This document shows positions 23,105 through 24,741 of a stretch of 24,741 nt of DNA, piece after piece (within the stretch, counting starts at the first letter, position 1; the number at the start of each line of letters is the position of its first letter). This stretch comes from DASPLH01 sp035627675 (GTDB lineage Bacteria; Acidobacteriota; Terriglobia; Terriglobales; Acidobacteriaceae). A model generated the notes under the pieces. It had not been told where the DNA came from. It worked only from the letters and a program-made list of their open reading frames with translations, and did not search any database. The translations under genes and the position numbers were made by a program. The stretch lies in assembly GCA_035627675.1 (NCBI GenBank), contig DASPLH010000089.1, forward strand, positions 1 to 24,741, written 5' to 3'.

Positions 23105-24433
23105 CTAGCGAGTGGTCGCCGGCAGCGCGCTGTCGAACGATTCGTCGAGGCTATAGAGAGTGAGCCCACTGAGCAGCTTCGGATAGAAATCCGTCGATTT
23201 CTGCGGCATGACGCGTCCGGCGTAACAGACATCGCGCAGCACCGGCAGGGGCACGGGGTTCAGCAGGAAGACGGCGTTCGCTCCGGCCTCGAGTTCCCGC
23301 AGCGCCTTGTCCGCCTCCCGGTAGTAGCGCACGTGGCGCTGTTCGCGCAGATCGTCTTCCGAGATGCCAAGCACGCGGTGGAACACCAGCTCATGCAGCA
23401 CCGTCACATCGACCTTGCGCTCCACGGCCGAGAGCGAGGCCAAGGCGGGAGCGATCCGTTCTTCACGCGCGCGCAGCAGGAAGTTGCCCTGCCGGGTTGC
23501 GACGACAAAAACGCACATCTCGCGCTCGGCACGCAGCCACTGGCACATCTGTTCATGCGTTCCCGAGATCGGGACCACCTGGAAGTAGTCCTCCAGGCGC
23601 GCCCTCACGCGCGGCCAGCGGAACTCCGTCAGTCCGGAGACGACGCGATGCGTCGGAAGGACGATCAGCCCCGGAGCCTCCATGTTGATCAGCGTCATCA
23701 TCGCGTAGTCGTGTGCCGCCGGTCCCGAGACGCCCGCCTCCCGCTGTGCATCGCGATAGCTGCGCGCTGTCTCGTACCGGTGGTGTCCATCGGCGATGAT
23801 CAGCTTTTTATCACCGAATGCGGAGGTCAGCGCGGCGATCGTGGGCGCGTCCGAGATGCGCCAAAGCAGGTTCTCCACGCCGTACTCGTCGGTCACGGCA
23901 GCGTCTGGAGCACGTCCTTCGGTCGCCTCTCGACTCTGCGCGTCGATGGCGCACGTCGGGTCTTCGTACAGCATGAAGATCTGCCCCGAATGCGTGCGCG
24001 TGTGGCGGAGCAGATGCATGCGGTCCGCCTTCGGTCCCGAAAGCGTCTGTTCGTGGCGGAAGACCACGCCGTCGTCGTAGTCGTAGAGGCGGCCGATGGC
24101 GACGATGCCCGTGCGTTCCAACTCCTCGGTTGGGAGTAGTGGATGACGGTATCGCTGACGGTACGCGTAGAGGCCGGGAGTCTCGTCGTAGCGCAGCACA
24201 CCCTGGCGCTGCACGGCGTTCAGAAATGCCGACGATTGCGGATAGATGCTCTCGGGCGGAGCTCCGGGCTCGGGCCGCGCCAGTTCGAACCGGATCAGGT
24301 TGTGGGGGCTGCGGCGATAGTACTCGTCCTGCATGGCGGACGAGATCTTGTCGTACGGCTGGGTGAGTACATCTTCCAGGCGAACCCGCGTGGAATCGTA
24401 GCGAAGCGCTCGGAATGGGCGAATATCGGCCAT
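23105..24433 (-). CDS. DUF1015 family protein, first gene of the serine cluster
   Basis: The 442-residue protein has the family's hallmarks: RPFRALRY near the start, PYDKIS (26-31), HNLIRFEL (44-51), FRHEQTLSGPKADRM (125-139), QIFMLYEDP and the invariant ADGHHRYETA (214-223). It is cytoplasmic with no membrane helix. It is separated by 23 nt from the aminotransferase, which is coupled to serA, so a role in serine metabolism is likely from context. The DGHHR motif resembles the box of ParB/sulfiredoxin-fold proteins, which include free-serine kinases; that link is a hypothesis. GGAGAAGG precedes the ATG by a few nt. A TAGAAT box lies at 24499-24494. Confidence 0.88.
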   Translation of the reverse strand: MADIRPFRALRYDSTRVRLEDVLTQPYDKISSAMQDEYYRRSPHNLIRFELARPEPGAPPESIYPQSSAFLNAVQRQGVLRYDETPGLYAYRQRYRHPLLPTEELERTGIVAIGRLYDYDDGVVFRHEQTLSGPKADRMHLLRHTRTHSGQIFMLYEDPTCAIDAQSREATEGRAPDAAVTDEYGVENLLWRISDAPTIAALTSAFGDKKLIIADGHHRYETARSYRDAQREAGVSGPAAHDYAMMTLINMEAPGLIVLPTHRVVSGLTEFRWPRVRARLEDYFQVVPISGTHEQMCQWLRAEREMCVFVVATRQGNFLLRAREERIAPALASLSAVERKVDVTVLHELVFHRVLGISEDDLREQRHVRYYREADKALRELEAGANAVFLLNPVPLPVLRDVCYAGRVMPQKSTDFYPKLLSGLTLYSLDESFDSALPATTR

Positions 24434-24549
24434 TGCCTTCTCCGTACCCCCGGCCTGATGGCCGTGGAGTCGACGTGCAATGAAGTTTGCCGGATTCTAA
24501 CAGGATCGGAATCAACAGCGCAGTGACGCGGAAGGCCAGGCGAGCGGCG

Positions 24550-24741
24550 CTAGACGAATTGCATTCCGACGCATGAGCCGTTGATGAACTTCACCTCGAC
24601 CTCGACCACCGTGCGCGTCTTCGTCGCCGGCTCGAAGATTGCGAGCTTCATGCGGTTGCCGACCGCCATCAGAACCAGCGCTTCGGGAGACGAAGCCGAC
24701 ACCTGGATGCCTCCGCCGCCCGCGCGCGAGACTCGTCCCAA
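24550..24741 (-). CDS. PilZ-like protein, C-terminal part; 5' end outside window
   Basis: The frame is open to the window edge, and only the last 63 or so residues are seen. The pattern SRAGGGGIQV, then VGNRMKLAIFEPATKTRTVV, VEVKFINGSCVGMQFV fits the second half of a PilZ domain: the S-x-x-G-x-x strand, the 'G..v.l' strand and the closing 'vG.qF'. PilZ domains bind cyclic di-GMP through an N-terminal RxxxR that would lie outside the window, so binding cannot be judged. Confidence 0.55.
   Translation of the reverse strand: MGRVSRAGGGGIQVSASSPEALVLMAVGNRMKLAIFEPATKTRTVVEVEVKFINGSCVGMQFV

Overview
The window is GC-rich, gene-dense bacterial chromosome, most likely from an Acidobacteriota member (Terriglobia/Koribacter-like). 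That assignment is inferred from gene content and style: a GAF-TM-TonB fusion, secreted Ig/FN3 and GH99-like proteins, a GCGGGCGAGACGCCCGC-type intergenic repeat, and a DUF1015-aminotransferase-serA operon. No rRNA or phylogenetic marker was tested. No phage, insertion sequence or CRISPR array was seen.

Layout. 1-743 (+) is visibly more AT-rich than the rest and holds the 3' end of an N-acetylmuramoyl-L-alanine amidase translationally coupled to a small exported protein of unknown function. 912-5051 (-) holds a nitroreductase-family protein, a GC-rich triple repeat, a secreted Ig/lectin-like protein and the RNA-binding protein Tex. 5172-5987 (-) is an exported protein with two fibronectin III modules and a clear terminator. 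A 397-bp structured gap follows, then a DEAD-box RNA helicase (+). 7645-7880 carries two back-to-back terminators, one for the helicase and one facing the other way, behind a folded minus-strand segment that I propose as a small non-coding RNA. Next on + come a 2H phosphoesterase (2'-5' RNA ligase family), a UDP-glucose dehydrogenase homologue lacking its catalytic cysteine, and tRNA-His with promoter and terminator. An FmdB zinc-ribbon protein (-) diverges from a YheT-type hydrolase (+), which is followed by an unknown 196-aa protein, tRNA-Arg(UCU) and L-lactate dehydrogenase.

13213-24741 is almost entirely minus strand. It contains a membrane hybrid histidine kinase; a 67-aa coiled-coil protein paired with a GAF-TM-TonB fusion; an unknown 493-aa helical protein; and a four-gene run in the order DUF1015, class-V aminotransferase, serA, GH99-like secreted protein. 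The window ends in a truncated PilZ-like gene.

The clearest functional unit is the serine cluster. SerA oxidises 3-phosphoglycerate and the aminotransferase probably supplies the transamination step. The DUF1015 protein has a conserved ADGHHR motif that invites comparison with ParB/sulfiredoxin-fold serine kinases. The most unusual signals are the putative minus-strand ncRNA at about 7676-7851, the catalytically altered UGDH homologue, and the GAF-TonB fusion.
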